Shown: positions 11,844 through 24,925, numbered from the stretch's first letter. The stretch: DNA of 64,000 nucleotides from Chamaecrista fasciculata (GCA_003254925.1 QANZ01001590.1:33028-97027), one strand, 5' to 3'. Numbers and translations are program-made. The notes: a model not told the origin generated them from the letters alone.

Positions 11844-12743
11844 AGAGAAAATTTACTTTTTTGGTCCTTAAATATCTACTATGTTAACTAGTCAAGCAGT
11901 CAAGATCGCTTGCAAAATTGTAATGGGATCGTAAGATTATGGATCCCACCTATCCTACCTTTTTCTTTTTTAATTTTGAAGAGTAAAAGTTTGCATTTTG
12001 GATGGTATATATTAAAATTTTTTTGTTTCTTAAGTCTTGGACCAAAATGGAGCATTCCCTCCCCCAAATTCCCAATTTTGAAATCCCCAAATCTAAACTA
12101 TGAAGCCATTAGTTTTGCCTGACGGAAAATGATATGAAATCTTTATGTTTGATTTGTGTGGTTTACTAGTTTAGACATTACATAAGTACCAGGTTAATTA
12201 GAGAGAAGAAATTAATCAAATTATTGAATTTGACTATTTAAGGTATTACAATATTACTACAACTTGAAGGAGAGAGAAGAAAATTAATTGAGTAATTATA
12301 GGTTTAATTATATACAATTATATACACTTCAAAAGTAGTACCTCGATCAATCCAATTCTACGATTTGATTAATCTTATGACTCTTTTGATCTTAAATAAA
12401 ATTTTGATCCCGACAGCTTTGTAACTAATATCAATCCATAAATAATTGAAACTCGCAATTGTCAACGATTTGAGATTTGATCATCACTGGATCAAGTTCA
12501 AGGACCAAAAATATAGATGCTTTTCATAAATTTAGGGATAAAAAATATAAATTTTATATAAATTTAGGGATTAAAAAGTATAAAATTAGTTTAAATTTTA
12601 GGGACCAAATTGTCACAGAAATCAAACAGTTGACAATGATTGCAATATTCAATGACCAAATCGTGTATTTAGATTATACAAAGACTGATTTATTAACTCG
12701 ATATCAACCAATTCATGAACCAAATAGTAGTTTAATTTTTTCT
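11844..12743. mobile_element. Foldback element (gagaaaatttac ends)
   Basis: The left end gagaaaatttacttttttgg is mirrored by the right end (complement of gagaaaaaattaaactac). The right arm carries repeated phrases of the form tttagggaccaaa. The flanking 9-mers atttatgta and atttatatt match at 7 of 9. The interior (about 11,900-12,470) is non-repetitive and has no recognised coding sequence. It is related to the shorter element at 33,322. Confidence 0.55.
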
Positions 12744-12809
12744 CATTTATATTACAAGAACTCTTCATATCAGCATATATAAAATAAAAAGAAGTAAGGT
12801 CACAAAGAA

Positions 12810-13020
12810 GTTAGAGGTTCTGATGATACCATCATAGATTTAGAAAGAAATGATGAAATGATGTTGTATTATTGAAAGTGTGTGGGATGGAAGCATGCAT
12901 TTATAGAGTGCGAACACAAAATGCTAACTAAGAGTAATAATTAAACTACAAAAGATTTCCTAACAATAAGCCAGCTCAGTATAATTAATTAATCCAACCC
13001 AGCACACTAATCAGTAGTCA
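12810..13020. mobile_element. Possible LTR-retroelement remnant
   Basis: The stretch begins gttctgatgataccatcata, which resembles a primer-binding-site complement followed by an LTR edge, and continues with a terminus-like sequence. It is short and broken, and no other part of an element is visible. The family cannot be assigned. Confidence 0.25.
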
Positions 13021-13335
13021 CCATATCCTATTATACGTGGACTTTGTACAATTAAACTAATCAAAAATAAAAAATTAATGATAATCAATACATAGAATAG
13101 CTAGTCGGATCGAGAAAAAAAAAACTAAGAAAATTTTATACGAGAGAGATAATTAGGCGAGAACAAATGGTTAGGTCGTACTACATACTGTACTAGTTAC
13201 ACCAAACCAATTATATATTGTTACTGATGGGTAGCTAATGAGTTGTTAAAGTGTTTAACAAGTTTTACTCACATTTGGGATATATAGTAGTTATCAAGAT
13301 GATGACAAGTCATACATACGACATGCATTAATGCA

Positions 13336-13336
<1 letters not shown>

Positions 13337-13366
<30 letters not shown>
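13337..13366. repeat. (AT)n microsatellite
   Basis: An uninterrupted run of AT dinucleotides of about 30 bases. Similar runs occur at 28,100-28,130, 31,302-31,326, 34,166-34,190 and 43,866-43,884. Confidence 0.85.
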
Positions 13367-13445
13367 TCTTAGAAATTATAAACTGAAAAAACATATATTA
13401 ATTTCTATGTAAGAGAAGTATATTGTATATATATATAAGAGAGGA

Positions 13446-13590
13446 TACTTGTAGTGTACTACAGGTGTAATGCTCAGAAAAAAAATGAACAGTTGAAGAG
13501 AGAAAATGTCAATGAATACACCTGTGATACTTTCTCTTTTTAACTATTTATTTATTTCTCGGCACTATACCTGTAATGTATTGGAGGAAA
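13446..13590. mobile_element. Small MITE (ctacaggtgtaatgc / gtagtgcc type)
   Basis: The left half (gatacttgtagtgtactacagg, then atgctcagaaa) pairs with the right half (complement of ccaatacattacaggtatag, then tgccgagaaa). A second copy is at 25,686-25,812. It is non-coding. Confidence 0.55.
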
Positions 13591-14402
13591 TCCACTCCCA
13601 TATACATACATATATTATTCATAATTGTATTATATAGTTTATAGACAATAACATGTTAGTATAAGTAAGAGAGAGAGAATCGTGGACGGACTGATCCCCA
13701 CAAATTAAATTATAGGTTAAAATTAATTTGGATGAGAAAATAGACGTACTCATATATCTTTATATACACATGACATCACATCACATGCATGGGGTTGGTG
13801 TTGGATAGTTTTTGCTATTTAATATTCAATGATGCCTCAGTGTATGTGAGTACTTGTTTAATAAGTTTAGGTAGGGTACCCTCCATTTTCAGCTAAGTAC
13901 GTATCTTTATGCTAACTTATATTACAACTAATTATATAACAAGACAAAACACACACTCCTTCACTAGTCACTACTGTAGATTCAGAGTTATCTTCATTTA
14001 TTTTATAAAGATGATATATAAATATAGATAAATTATCAAAAGCAAAGTTCATCTCTAAGACAATTAATCTATTATATTACTTAATTATATATGTGTACTT
14101 ATATATTCTTGATCAGAATTACTTATTATTTACAATTAGTTACTCCTAAATTTGAGTATACACTATTTTGGAAATTTTTATTTTGGAGGTAAAGAANTGA
14201 AATACATGCATTTTGATTTTTGATTGACAATAACTATTGGTTTATCTCAATATAAAAGAGGTACATATATAAAGGAAAACTATACAAATATATATATGAT
14301 GGAAATGGTTATGGTTGGAATGGATATGGATTAAACCTTGATCTAAGTTTACCTACTAAAAACTTATACTGCAAATTCAGAAGGTGTTTCAGTGATATTA
14401 AA
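13591..14402. other. AT-rich spacer with a single N, no gene seen
   Basis: It holds one unresolved base at 14197. I see no coding or RNA feature. Confidence 0.4.
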
Positions 14403-15086
14403 ACGTTCAACTTGGTTCTAAATATATGCCTTAATTAAGTTCATTATGATCTTAAATATTTCAAAATATTTAAAATGGTCCTAATTGTTGCCATTAAGTT
14501 TTATTTTGGTCATAAACTACCGAATGTGCATCATACTTTTTTTGTTTCAAGTTCGAATGTGACGAGTCTAGAGTTATATGTTACTTTTGGCAATACTTTC
14601 TCTTTCTAATTAGAGCTATAAGCAAAATAGGGTCAAATTGGATCCCTAAAGTATGCCACTTGTTTGACAGTTAAACAAGCAAAGTTAGTCATATCTATCT
14701 TGTTTCAAGTCCAAGTGCGAAGAATTTAGAGCTATAGATTACTCTTAACTAGTTCTTTTTCTACCTGGTTGAGAACATCAACAAATGAGATCAAATCGAG
14801 CTCAAAAGTGATTTTGGAACCAAGGGTAAAAAATTCTGAAAAAATTGTCTCAAATCCATTTTTTAACCCAATTTGACCATATTTGTTGATTGTGCCAATT
14901 GGACAAAAAAAAAACATTCGTTAAGGTAACCTTAGCTCCGAATTTGTCGCATTCAGATTTGAAATGAGAGAGATATATATATGACCACATTCAGCAGCTT
15001 AGGACCAAAATGAAACTAAAGGGAAACATTTAGGACCAAAATGAACTTAAGGGCATACATTTAGGACTATTTTAAGCATGTGACCT
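14403..15086. mobile_element. Foldback MITE (related to 10,139 copy)
   Basis: The left arm starts gttcaacttggttctaaat. The right arm ends with ttaggactattttaagcatg followed by tgacct. The inner parts (gacgagtctagagttat, gagagatatatatatgacc) correspond to those of the copies at 10,139 and 34,820 but are more decayed. Confidence 0.6.
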
Positions 15087-15469
15087 AAAATAAATCAAAA
15101 AACTAAATTCAAAATGAAATTATCAAATATAAATTTATGATTTATGTAATGAAAATATATCTATAAATTAAAGAAAATTAAATATTTGAAATTTAATAAG
15201 AAAGGTAAATATAGATGAAACCAAATTATTGTCATAGTAATGATTCGATGTTTCAACAAATTATGTAAGAATTATAACAAAGATTGAGAGATAAATTTTG
15301 TATATGTTTATATTAATTTAATTAAGTGCTAAAACATAAAATACTCATAAAGCCTAACATTATATTAATTAATTATTATATTGCTGTAATTAAACTAATT
15401 CACATTTTGTGTTTTGATAATTGCCAAAAATTCTATTTAATATGTATTAAGTTGATTAGTCTCGGTATA

Positions 15470-16051
15470 GTCCGTTTGGATTGGCTTGAAAATAAAGCAC
15501 TTGTTTTTTTTTAAGCTTTTAATTATAGAGCTTTTATTTTAAAAATAAGTTATTTGTGTTTGGTTGTCATAATTTAAAAGCACTTTTAAAAATATAAATT
15601 GCTTTTGGATGAAAATTTATAAAAGCAATTTTAATACGTAAATTTAATAACTAAAAAAAAAGTGAAATTTACTCAAAATATGAATATGAATGAATTGGAT
15701 GAGAACAGAGCTGGAATTCATCGTCACTTTCCTATTGGCTATTGCCACTCTTGCGATTGATTTGTTTAGAAGGACAAAAGGGTAGGAGATGAGATATTTT
15801 AGATTCGCTAGGGACATTTTTGTCCAGAAAAATATAATGTAAGGCTTCTCCGTATCTTCAATTACCTCTACCGCATGGGCTTTTGACAAAAGCTACAAAA
15901 AGTGACTTCAAGAAAAAGCGGCATTTTAACTTTTTTATTAGCTTCTCCTTATTTTTTTAAAGCTTAACCAAACACTCTAAAATATGTTTTAAGCACTTAA
16001 ATTCAAAATAAAAGTACTTTTTTATAAAAGTAAGTCAATCCAAACGCACCC
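15470..16051. mobile_element. MITE with GTCCGTTTGGATTGG ends
   Basis: The left end gtccgtttggattggcttg is mirrored by the right end caatccaaacgcaccc (complement gggtgcgtttggattg). The subterminal regions are rich in aaaagcacttttaa words on both sides. The GGGTGCGTTTGG terminus resembles Tourist/PIF-type or CACTA-type plant MITEs. No clear target duplication is visible, so the superfamily is uncertain. Confidence 0.6.
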
Positions 16052-16080
16052 TTAAATAATAAAGATTAAGTAAAAGATCA

Positions 16081-18187
16081 TGTTAAGACAAGATTAGAAT
16101 ATCATTAAATGAGAAATCTGATGATTATGTGTCTAAAGAAGGAAAGAAATCTCAGAATTATTCATATTCCTTAATTATCGATATAATTAAAGGAATTGTT
16201 TAGGAATGTTTCTAAAGTGTGCGCTGACCTTTATATTCTAATTCATTCCAGAGCTGATCTCACTCTATGCTATTAACTTTGTGTTATGAACGTTGAGAAA
16301 ATCATAAGCTGATTGTCAGGTCAAAAAACTCTTACAAGGAAAGTTTTTAAACTTTGATATTTTGACTCTGCTGATTGCTGCTCAACGACTATAATTCTTA
16401 ATTACCAGATGAGCAATTATGGAATGATGACAAGACATTGAAGAAGGCCAAGGAAAATCGAGAATCATGAAAGATCCTACCGTTCCTAGCCGTTGGAGTA
16501 TTCAAGTCTCGAGAAACATTCTTTAAGAAGCTGCTGAGCTGCTCTACTATATAAGCTGAAGAATTCAAAAGTTTAGAAGCCTAATTTCGCTGAAAAAGAA
16601 TATCTTTGTGAAGCTGCTTAGTGTTATCTCTGTGTGAGAAACCCTTTGTGGGATTTAGTCTTAGTGACAATTCACTTTTGAGTGAACCTATTGAAGGCCA
16701 AAAATTACAACCAACTAAAGAAATTATACAAGAATATATAATACTGAAGGCGGAAGCGAAAACAATGGTTGTCATGATCTGATCTTTAACAAAGATAACT
16801 TCAAGAATTAATCACAAAAGAAGAAGAATAAAGAACCTACCTTGATCCATCGCTAATCAGCACGAAGGCGGGTTGAATTCTTCTAAAGTGTTAGATAGTT
16901 GTCAAAACCCTCTCACAAGATGGATATGAGAGTGACACAATAGGTTTCTGAAAATTAGTCTGACTTTCCTGACTAACTCCTATATATAACTATCCCACTT
17001 TTGGGGAACCACAACCCTAGAGATACCTAGCCCAAAATAGCCTTGGCCCATCAACAAGGTTGGGCTTTATGGTTTCTACACATTTTATTTATTTATTTAA
17101 CCCAGACTCATAAAATAACATAATTAGTCCATAAATAATAACAATGAGATCCATAAATTAATTGGACTAATTATAANAATTAGTCCGACTTTCCTGACTA
17201 ACTCCTATATATAACTATCCCACTTTGGGGAACCACAACCCTAGAGATACCTAGCCCAAAATAGCCTTGGCCCATCAACAAGGTTGGGCTTTATGGTTTC
17301 TACACATTTTATTTATTTATTTAACCCAGACTCATAAAATAACATAATTAGTCCATAAATAATAACAATGAGATCCATAAATTAATTGGACTAATTATAA
17401 ATATTTAATAGCCCATTATGTACAAATAAAATATAAAATATATGAGTCCACCAAATAGAAAATTGCTAACACCTATCTCTTTGTGAGAAAACCCCTTCTA
17501 TATACTTCTTGAAACTGTTTGATTCGTTCGTATACCTCCTAGTGGTAATAGGTTACCTACCCTCGGTTGTTGTGAAACCCCAAGTGGTTATTCGTGAGTG
17601 ATTACACTGTAAGAGGAGTTGTTGTGAGGAACCTTATTGTTACCCGCGAGGACTTGTGGTTTGGGAAACTGTAAAAGTGTGAAACCCCAGTGGTGATCCG
17701 TGAGTGGTTGAGTGTCAATTGTAATTTGGTTAGTTTGCCCAGCAATAATATAAAATCCCTTACTTTGTGTTTGGGGACTGGACGTAGGCTTAAGAGAAAA
17801 TCCTTTATTGAGGACTAGTATCTTATTCTGAACCAGTATAAATCTGTTGTGTCATTATTCCTTATCCTTTCTCCTTTATATTTTACATTTATCTTTTGTG
17901 AGTTAAGGAACTGTTTTCTTTCGTTAGCAATCTGTTTGAATAGATGATCTGTTTAAGTAGTTGTTTTATCTGAGTAACTGTGTTCTTAAGTTATTCTGTT
18001 ATTGCTAAGGGAACTTTGTTTTGAAAGAAATTGTTTGAAGGAATTGTTCTGATGAATTTATATTAGAGGGATTGTTTTGAGAATCTAATTTAAGGAACTG
18101 TATTGAAACTCGTTTTTAACTTAGAAAAAGTTTTAAATACCAATTCACCCCCTCTTGGTATATTTTCCTTGTGCATCCTGACTAACA
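16081..18187. mobile_element. LTR fossil (copia, SIRE-like LTR), interrupted by a solo LTR
   Basis: It begins tgttaagac and ends ctaaca, with an internal tataagctgaaga block and a tail-side caattcaccccctcttgg phrase, as in the large LTRs of SIRE-type copia elements. Without the insert it is about 1.3 kb. No internal genes adjoin it, and the flanking 5-mers do not match, so it is a leftover LTR or part of one. Broken fossil. Confidence 0.5.
16692..17471 (-). mobile_element. Solo copia LTR
   Basis: It starts tgaaggcc and ends gctaaca, and is flanked by a perfect 5-bp duplication cctat (16687-16691 and 17472-17476). It matches the LTR of the copia element at 22,619 in the same orientation. No internal region is attached, so this is a solo LTR inserted in the older LTR around it. 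An internal repeat of ~224 bp meets at a single N (17177), probably an assembly join, so the true LTR is likely about 555 bp. Confidence 0.85.
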
Positions 18188-18652
18188 GAGACAATTCAAG
18201 ATAATTTCTGAAAAAATTATTGAAGAGAACATAATAGTAAAATATTTTATGAAAAACAATACGTACTCTTACCAAATAAAGTATCTAAGATCTATCTATG
18301 GAGATGTGGCATAAGCTTTTTCTTTAGTGAAAAGAGGAATGCAAAAACAGCTACATAAGTTTTTTTTATTAATTAATGACTAATAATTAGGTTGCAAATT
18401 ATTTCTATTATGTAAATTTATGATGGGAATTAGTGATTGTAATTAAATATAGTATATGGAACAAGCGTCTTTTAATTTTTGGAACAAACGGCTTCCATGT
18501 TGGTGTAATTGAACCAGACTTACAAATCGTGTCGAATATAAGACAATCAGATTAATATTCTCACTTTGCATATCTTTCATATATTTTAATTTTAATTAGT
18601 CACTAATTAAGTGTATATGTATAAACTCAAAGTTTGAGTTTGTTTTAATCTA
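18188..18652. other. AT-rich spacer, no gene seen
   Basis: It lies between the LTR fossil and a truncated MITE arm. No coding or RNA feature is recognised. Confidence 0.4.
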
Positions 18653-18841
18653 AGAAGCATGGACACTTCATTTTGAAGGCGTGTCACCGTGTCGGACACG
18701 TGTCAGTGTCCGACACCCGTACGACACCGACACGACACATATTCATAAATTTTAAAATATAAATTAATTTTTTGTGACTTTAACATGACATATAAGAGAA
18801 AATAATAATACATATGACATATATTATGAATAAAACTTGTA
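18653..18841. mobile_element. Left arm of a MITE (GAAGCATGGACAC family), cut at an N
   Basis: It starts gaagcatggacacttcattt and carries nested palindromic words (gtgtcggacacg, cgacacgacac). It matches the left half of the element at 53,236. The matching right arm is missing because the sequence changes to copia at the N at 18842. Confidence 0.65.
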
Positions 18842-18842
18842 N

Positions 18843-21800
18843 AATTTCCGGAACCATTGACGAGATGCCTGTTTCAGCCCATAAAGTGACTTCTTAAGTC
18901 TACATACAAGATGCTTTAAGTCATGAGACTCAAAGTTCTCTGGTTGCACCATGTATATAGTTTCCTCAATGTCTCCATTGAGAAAAGCTATTTTTTACAT
19001 CCATTTGGTGTAGTTCCAAGTCAAATTGGACCACAAGTGCCATAATGATTCTAAAAGAGTCCTTTGTAGAAACTGGAGAAAATGTCTCTTTAAATTCAAT
19101 ACCTTCCTTTTGAGTGAAACCTTTAGCAACTAGGCGTGCCTTATATCTTTCGATGTTACCAAGTGAATCCCTTTTGGTTTTAAATATCCATTTACAACCA
19201 ATAGGTTTCTTACCTTCACGTAACTCTACTAAATCCCAAACACCATTATCAGCCATTGATTTCATCTCATCCTCCATAGCTGCAATCCATTTGTTAGAGT
19301 TAGAACTAGATTTTGCTTGACTGATGGTGATAGGATCACCGTCCAGTCCCACATCAAAATCATGTTCTTGAAGAAAGACAACGTAATCATCCGATATCGC
19401 TTTCTTCCTCTCCCTAATGGATCGCCTTAAGGGCACTTGCTCTTGAGGTTGTTGAAGAGCATCATTATGATGATCTTCCTCCATAGGAGTAATCTCAGGT
19501 TCAGCCACAACTACTATAGGATCCTCATTTGCAGTTTGAACAATGTCAGGTGAAACTACCTGATCAATGTTAACTGTAACTATAGGTGGAATAATTACAT
19601 ATTCCTCTTCAAATGTAACCTCCCTGAGATTTTCACTCCCACTGTGACCAACATCCTCAATAAATTTGGCATTTCTCGTCTCAAAAATAGAACGAGTTGA
19701 AGGGTCATAAAATTTGTATCTCATCGACCTTTCAGAATATCCTACAAAATTACAGCTTACTGTTCTTGAATCCAGTTTCTTCTCAAGAGGCTTGTAAGGC
19801 CGAGCTTCAGCTGGACAACCCCAGACATGTAAGTGTCTAATACTAGGCTTCTTACCTGTCCACATCTCGTATGGGGTCTTAGCAACTGCTTTTGTAAGTA
19901 CTCTATTAAAAAATAAACTGCATTCTTAAGTGCTTCTCACCGAAGGAAATCTGGTAGGGAGAAATGACTGAGCATACTCCTTACCATATCCTTAAAGCTA
20001 ATCAACCAAAGTACCTTTAGCAACAACAATTGAATTTAATGAGATACTAATCATTCCATTTTTAAATAAACAAGTATAACCAAATTTGTTTAAACAAGAA
20101 ATAGAAATGAGGTTACGTCTAGATGACGGTACAAAAAAGTATCTTCCAAATCCAAATACAAGCCATTACACAAATGAATCTTAAAGACTCCAATGGCTTT
20201 AATAGTTGCTCGATTGCCATTTCCAACATAGATGTATCTTTCATCATCATTTGGCATCCGACTCCTTATGCAGCCATGCATGGAGACATAATGTGAGCAG
20301 TAGAACCCAAATCTACCCACAAAGCGTCAATAGGTACCATTACTAAATTGACTTCAGAACAAATGAAGTTGAGAAGCATACATTTCTTTACTCGCCAAGC
20401 GGCGAAATTGGAGCAATCCTTCTTAACATGTCCATGCGTCTTGCAAAAGAAACAGGTAGGACCAGAATCCTGTTTCTAATGGACATTCTAAATGGATCCT
20501 CCATTATCTGCAGTCCTTTTCTCGTTCCTTTTCCTCTTATTGGAAGCTTTACCGCCAGAGGATGATGCTAAGTGAGCACTCTCAAACCTTGTTTTCCTTA
20601 TTCCTCTCTTCCTCTTGCACACATTGAACAATCAATTCATTAAGACTCCACTTTTACCTTTGGGTATCAAAGGAAATCTTGAATTGATCAAATTGTGCAG
20701 GGAGCGAGTTCAGAATCAGGTGCACTAGAAAATCATCAGATAAATATAGCTTAAAGACCCTAAATGTAGTAACAAGATTGGACATCTCCATGATGTACTC
20801 CCTAATGTTTCCTTTGCCCTTATATCTCATTGAGACAAGCTTGGATAATGTAGTGCTTGTTTCGACCCTTTTCGTTTGTGGCGAATCGGTTGGAGATTTG
20901 CTTCAGGAAATCCTTAGCATCAGTTCCCTCTAGAATGCCTCCCTTAAATGGTTCCGGAATGGAATTTTGCATGATCATTACACCCATGCGATTAGATCAC
21001 TCTCATTTCTGATACGCAAGTTTCTCAACAATACAACTACTGTCAGTGAGATCTGCAAAGCGATCTTATCTTAATGCATGGTCAAGATCTAAGCAACCAA
21101 GCACGATCATGACGCGCTCTTTCCAATTCTTAAAATTTGTCTCATTTAGCACATGTATACAATTTAAAGCAGATAATCCAATAACTTAATATAACAGAGA
21201 ACATACACAAATTAACTCACAAGATACCAATTCCCAAAATTTGTGCAAAATTTTAATAAAAATGGCACATAAATAAATATGGGTCTTAATTGAGTTGCCT
21301 AGCTTATCATTATTATTCAGTCTTTAGACAATGAAATAATAACATATAAATGACACACTCAAAAATAAATCAAGAATATTGATTAACACCAAATTGGGTC
21401 TTAATTGATCGAGTTGCATAGCATATCATTATTATTCAGTCTTTAGACGATGAAATAATAACATATAAATGACACACTCACAAATAAAGAATATTAATTA
21501 ACACCAAATTGGGTCTTAATTGAGTCGCCTAACATATCATTATTATTCAGTCTTTAGACAATGAAATAATAACATATAAATGGCACACTCACAAATAAAT
21601 CAAGAATATTGACTAACACCAAATTGGCCTAGTAAAATATTTTTCTTTAGTCCAATATTTTACTAGCATAATTATCCTAAATTAATCAATAAATACATGA
21701 TTTCTCAAAATCTGGCCAAAATAAACTCCTTTAGGATATTTATTTCGCATAGATTAAAACCTATTTCTTATTTTAAAATTAATAAATTTTATATGACAGA

Positions 21801-22961
21801 GGTTACTTTAGTAACATATCATACTTGTTTATTAAATTTAAAATAAAAAATATAAACAACTTATATTTACATATAAGTTAAAAAACATTAATGTATATAA
21901 AAGATATATTCATATCACGGAACTTCAACCTCACAAGACGTGACCCTCCATGAATAACAAACAATATATAAAAAATACATTAATCTGCCACTTTTAAAAA
22001 AACGGTAAAAGATACCATGATTTTCGCACATGTATATATATAATAATCCAAAATTGTATATAGGTAGAAAATCACCCTCACAGTTTCACCCAATATAGCA
22101 CGTATGTATTTATACATGTAATAATACTATTAAATTGAAGTTAAATCCTTAACGGCAATATATGTATACACCGCAAAACGTGCTTCATTCCATCATATTT
22201 TCCCATGGATATATATTAATTAAAACAAAAATATATATACACATAACAACTTGATCCACATACGGCGCAAAAATGGAAGGCGTGATTAGATATTTTAATA
22301 TAATAAATATTATATTAAAAGAAAAAATTGCCAAACACAGGAATATGGGGTTATTGAAAGATTGAAGGATCTGACCTAGAAATTCAATTTATCTTGCAAC
22401 ATCAAAACTAGATCAATAATCAACTGAATTGGTGAATTAGAGACGCACAGGCAAAACGCATGCAGACAGAAGTTCGTCTCAATCCTCACACACATGTATA
22501 CATATAATAACGCAATTCACCAAAAAAAAATTCGCATGTACGAAAAATCCATTTAAATTCAAGATGTGATTTAATCTCAAGTTAATAATTGTCAGAAAAC
22601 CTTGGCTCTGATACCACTTGATGGCCAAAAATTACAACCAACTAAAGAAATTATACAAGAATATATAATACTGAAGGCGAAAGCGAAAACAATGGTTGTA
22701 AAACATGATCTTTAACAAAGATAACTTCAAGAATTAATCACAAACGAAGAAAGATAAAGAACCTACCTTGATCCATCGCTAATCAGCACGAAGGCGGGTT
22801 GAATTCTTCCAAAGTGTTAGATAGTTGTCAAAACCCACTCACAAGATGGATATGAGAGTGACACAATAGGTTTCTGAAAATTAGTCTGACTTTCCTGACT
22901 AACTCCTATATATAACTATCCCACTTTGGGGAACCACAACCCTAGAGATACCTAGCCCAAA
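18843..22961 (-). mobile_element. copia-type LTR retrotransposon, broken
   Basis: Reading right to left: an LTR whose inner edge is at 22,619 and whose outer part runs into the N gap; a primer-binding site complementary to initiator Met-tRNA at about 22,604-22,616; an AT-rich leader; a gag-side region (about 20,400-21,100); and a pol part (19,865-18,846) with the integrase tail (HLHVWGCPAEARPYKP) and the start of reverse transcriptase (WIFKTKRDSLGNIERYKARL). The element is broken in several places and incomplete; its far end is at an assembly join (N at 18842). The LTR is nearly identical to the solo copy at 16,692, so the family was active fairly recently. Confidence 0.85.
21281..21630. repeat. 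Three tandem ~115-bp units in the copia leader
   Basis: Units begin gggtcttaatt at 21281, 21396 and 21511, each carrying tatcattattattcagtc and gaaataataacatataaatg. The constant 115-bp step indicates local tandem amplification inside the element. Confidence 0.85.
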
Positions 22962-23229
22962 NNNNNNNNNNNNNNNNNNNNNNNNNNNNNNNNNNNNNNN
23001 NNNNNNNNNNNNNNNNNNNNNNNNNNNNNNNNNNNNNNNNNNNNNNNNNNNNNNNNNNNNNNNNNNNNNNNNNNNNNNNNNNNNNNNNNNNNNNNNNNNN
23101 NNNNNNNNNNNNNNNNNNNNNNNNNNNNNNNNNNNNNNNNNNNNNNNNNNNNNNNNNNNNNNNNNNNNNNNNNNNNNNNNNNNNNNNNNNNNNNNNNNNN
23201 NNNNNNNNNNNNNNNNNNNNNNNNNNNNN
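22962..23229. other. Assembly gap (N)
   Basis: 268 unresolved bases. The copia LTR enters it from the left; unrelated sequence follows on the right, so the outer end of that LTR lies here. Confidence 0.95.
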
Positions 23230-23648
23230 AAAAATTGTGAGTGAAATGAACATTGCTAGCGTCAAAATGCCTCATTTAATTTTTTTTTTCCATTTTTTTA
23301 TGTGTTAATTGGTTTTGTATAAAACTTTCCATAAATAGGGTCTCGGCTACTAGCCGGCACGTCTCGGCTAGTAGCCAAGACTCTATTTATGGAAAGTTTT
23401 TGAATTTTAATAAAAATGCATCAAATTAGTTGCACAAAACTTATAATTTCTTATATGTATACTTTTGGACAATGTGCATTCCTGAAATTGAAAAAGAAAG
23501 CCTACTTTTTAGTCCTTAAAATTTATTCCAAAGCTATGATTTAGTCCCAAAATATTAAAAAAATACAAAGTTTATACCTATCCATTTATATGAGTTGAAT
23601 TATACAAAAATTGGGAGTGAAATGGACATTGCTAGCGTCAAAATTATA
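23230..23648. repeat. 35-bp-arm hairpin between ~40-bp direct repeats
   Basis: Arms 23321-23355 and 23366-23400 pair at 33 of 35 positions (one further G.U pair possible) around a 10-base loop. The arm ends with tctcggctactagcc. The block is bracketed by direct repeats of attgtgagtgaaatgaac with tgctagcgtcaaaat (23234-23268 and 23609-23643). No known family is recognised. Confidence 0.75.
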
Positions 23649-24665
23649 GTATGTAAACCCGGGCCGGCCGGTTCAGACCGGAACTCGGCGACCCGGGTTC
23701 AAGGCCGGTCCGGATGGCTACTTTAGACCGTATTACAATCAACCCGGTGCTATCCCAGGTCAAACCGGCGGGTCTAGCAGAAACCGTCCACCCGTAGATT
23801 GTTTTCCTTACTGCACGCAGACAAGATTGCATAAAAACGAAGAAAAATCATGAAAGAAGGAGAAGAAAGCCGATTTGTATGGCAGATCTGTGAGATTGTA
23901 ACGACGTGAACGCAGATCTGTGGCATTGCGACGACGAAAACGCAAATCTGTGGCACTGTAATGACGACAATGCAGCTTCTTTAAGCCTGTGAAATGCCGA
24001 AAGTGTATCAGTGTTTATTTGGAAGATGGGAAGTGCTCAAGGTTTAACCTAGAAGATAGAAGAAGATAGTTAATGGAAGAAAGTGACTGGTGGAGGTTTA
24101 AGACTTGAAATTCTGATTGTGCGTGAATCGAGGAGCATCAAAAACAAAAAAGAAATGACATTTAATTATAATTTAAAATTAATGTCTCTACAAATCAGAT
24201 AAAAAAAATTGTTAAGACTAACTTTTTATATTATTATTGATATTAATAAAGATAATATTGAAAATAAATATTTTTTAACTTAACTCTGTTAAATTAAAAA
24301 AAATATATTTTTAATATTATCTTTAATGTATTATTTTAAAGATAAAACATACCTTTATATTTTTGAAATTTCTAATAAGACTCTATATATTTTATATATT
24401 TCAACTATTTATATAATTCATTTGATATTTAAATATTTTATTTTAAATTATATGTACTCTAAAACATAAATTTAAATAATTAAAGTTTATTATATATTAT
24501 TATAATTAAATAATAATTTTAAATTTAAAATGTATATTTGAAAATGTATTTTTTAAGTAAATCGGTTCAATCGGTTGAACCAGTGACCCAGCGGTTGAAC
24601 CATTGAACCAGTGACCCGAGCCTTCCACCGGGTCAATAGCCGGTCCAGTTTTTTGCACTATGCTA
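23649..24665. mobile_element. CCGG-rich non-autonomous repeat (ccggttcaacc type)
   Basis: The GC-rich left part (gtaaacccgggccggccgg, gaccggaactcggcg) and the right part (cggttgaaccagtgaccc, ccggtcaatagccggtcc-like words) carry inverted ccggtt/aaccgg words around a long AT-rich core. This is the layout of plant hAT-like MITEs, but I could not define a clean duplication. A smaller relative is at 46,109. Confidence 0.5.
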
Positions 24666-24925
24666 ATAGGTACTCTCATCTTATTAACAAACTCTAATTA
24701 TATTAGCGTCTAAAAGTTATTGTTCAACGGTCTAATTTAAGGGCTTCTCTTGAGTACCACATAAAACTTTCTAATCAAACAAGAAAAAGATGAAGAAGAA
24801 GAACATAATAACTAAATTTATTATGATAAGAATTTAATAATATCACAAGAAAATATTAAATTGCATCTCTAAGTAGTTCACAATCTTAGAGATTAAGAAA
24901 AAATTTATCCACACATATTCAAAAG

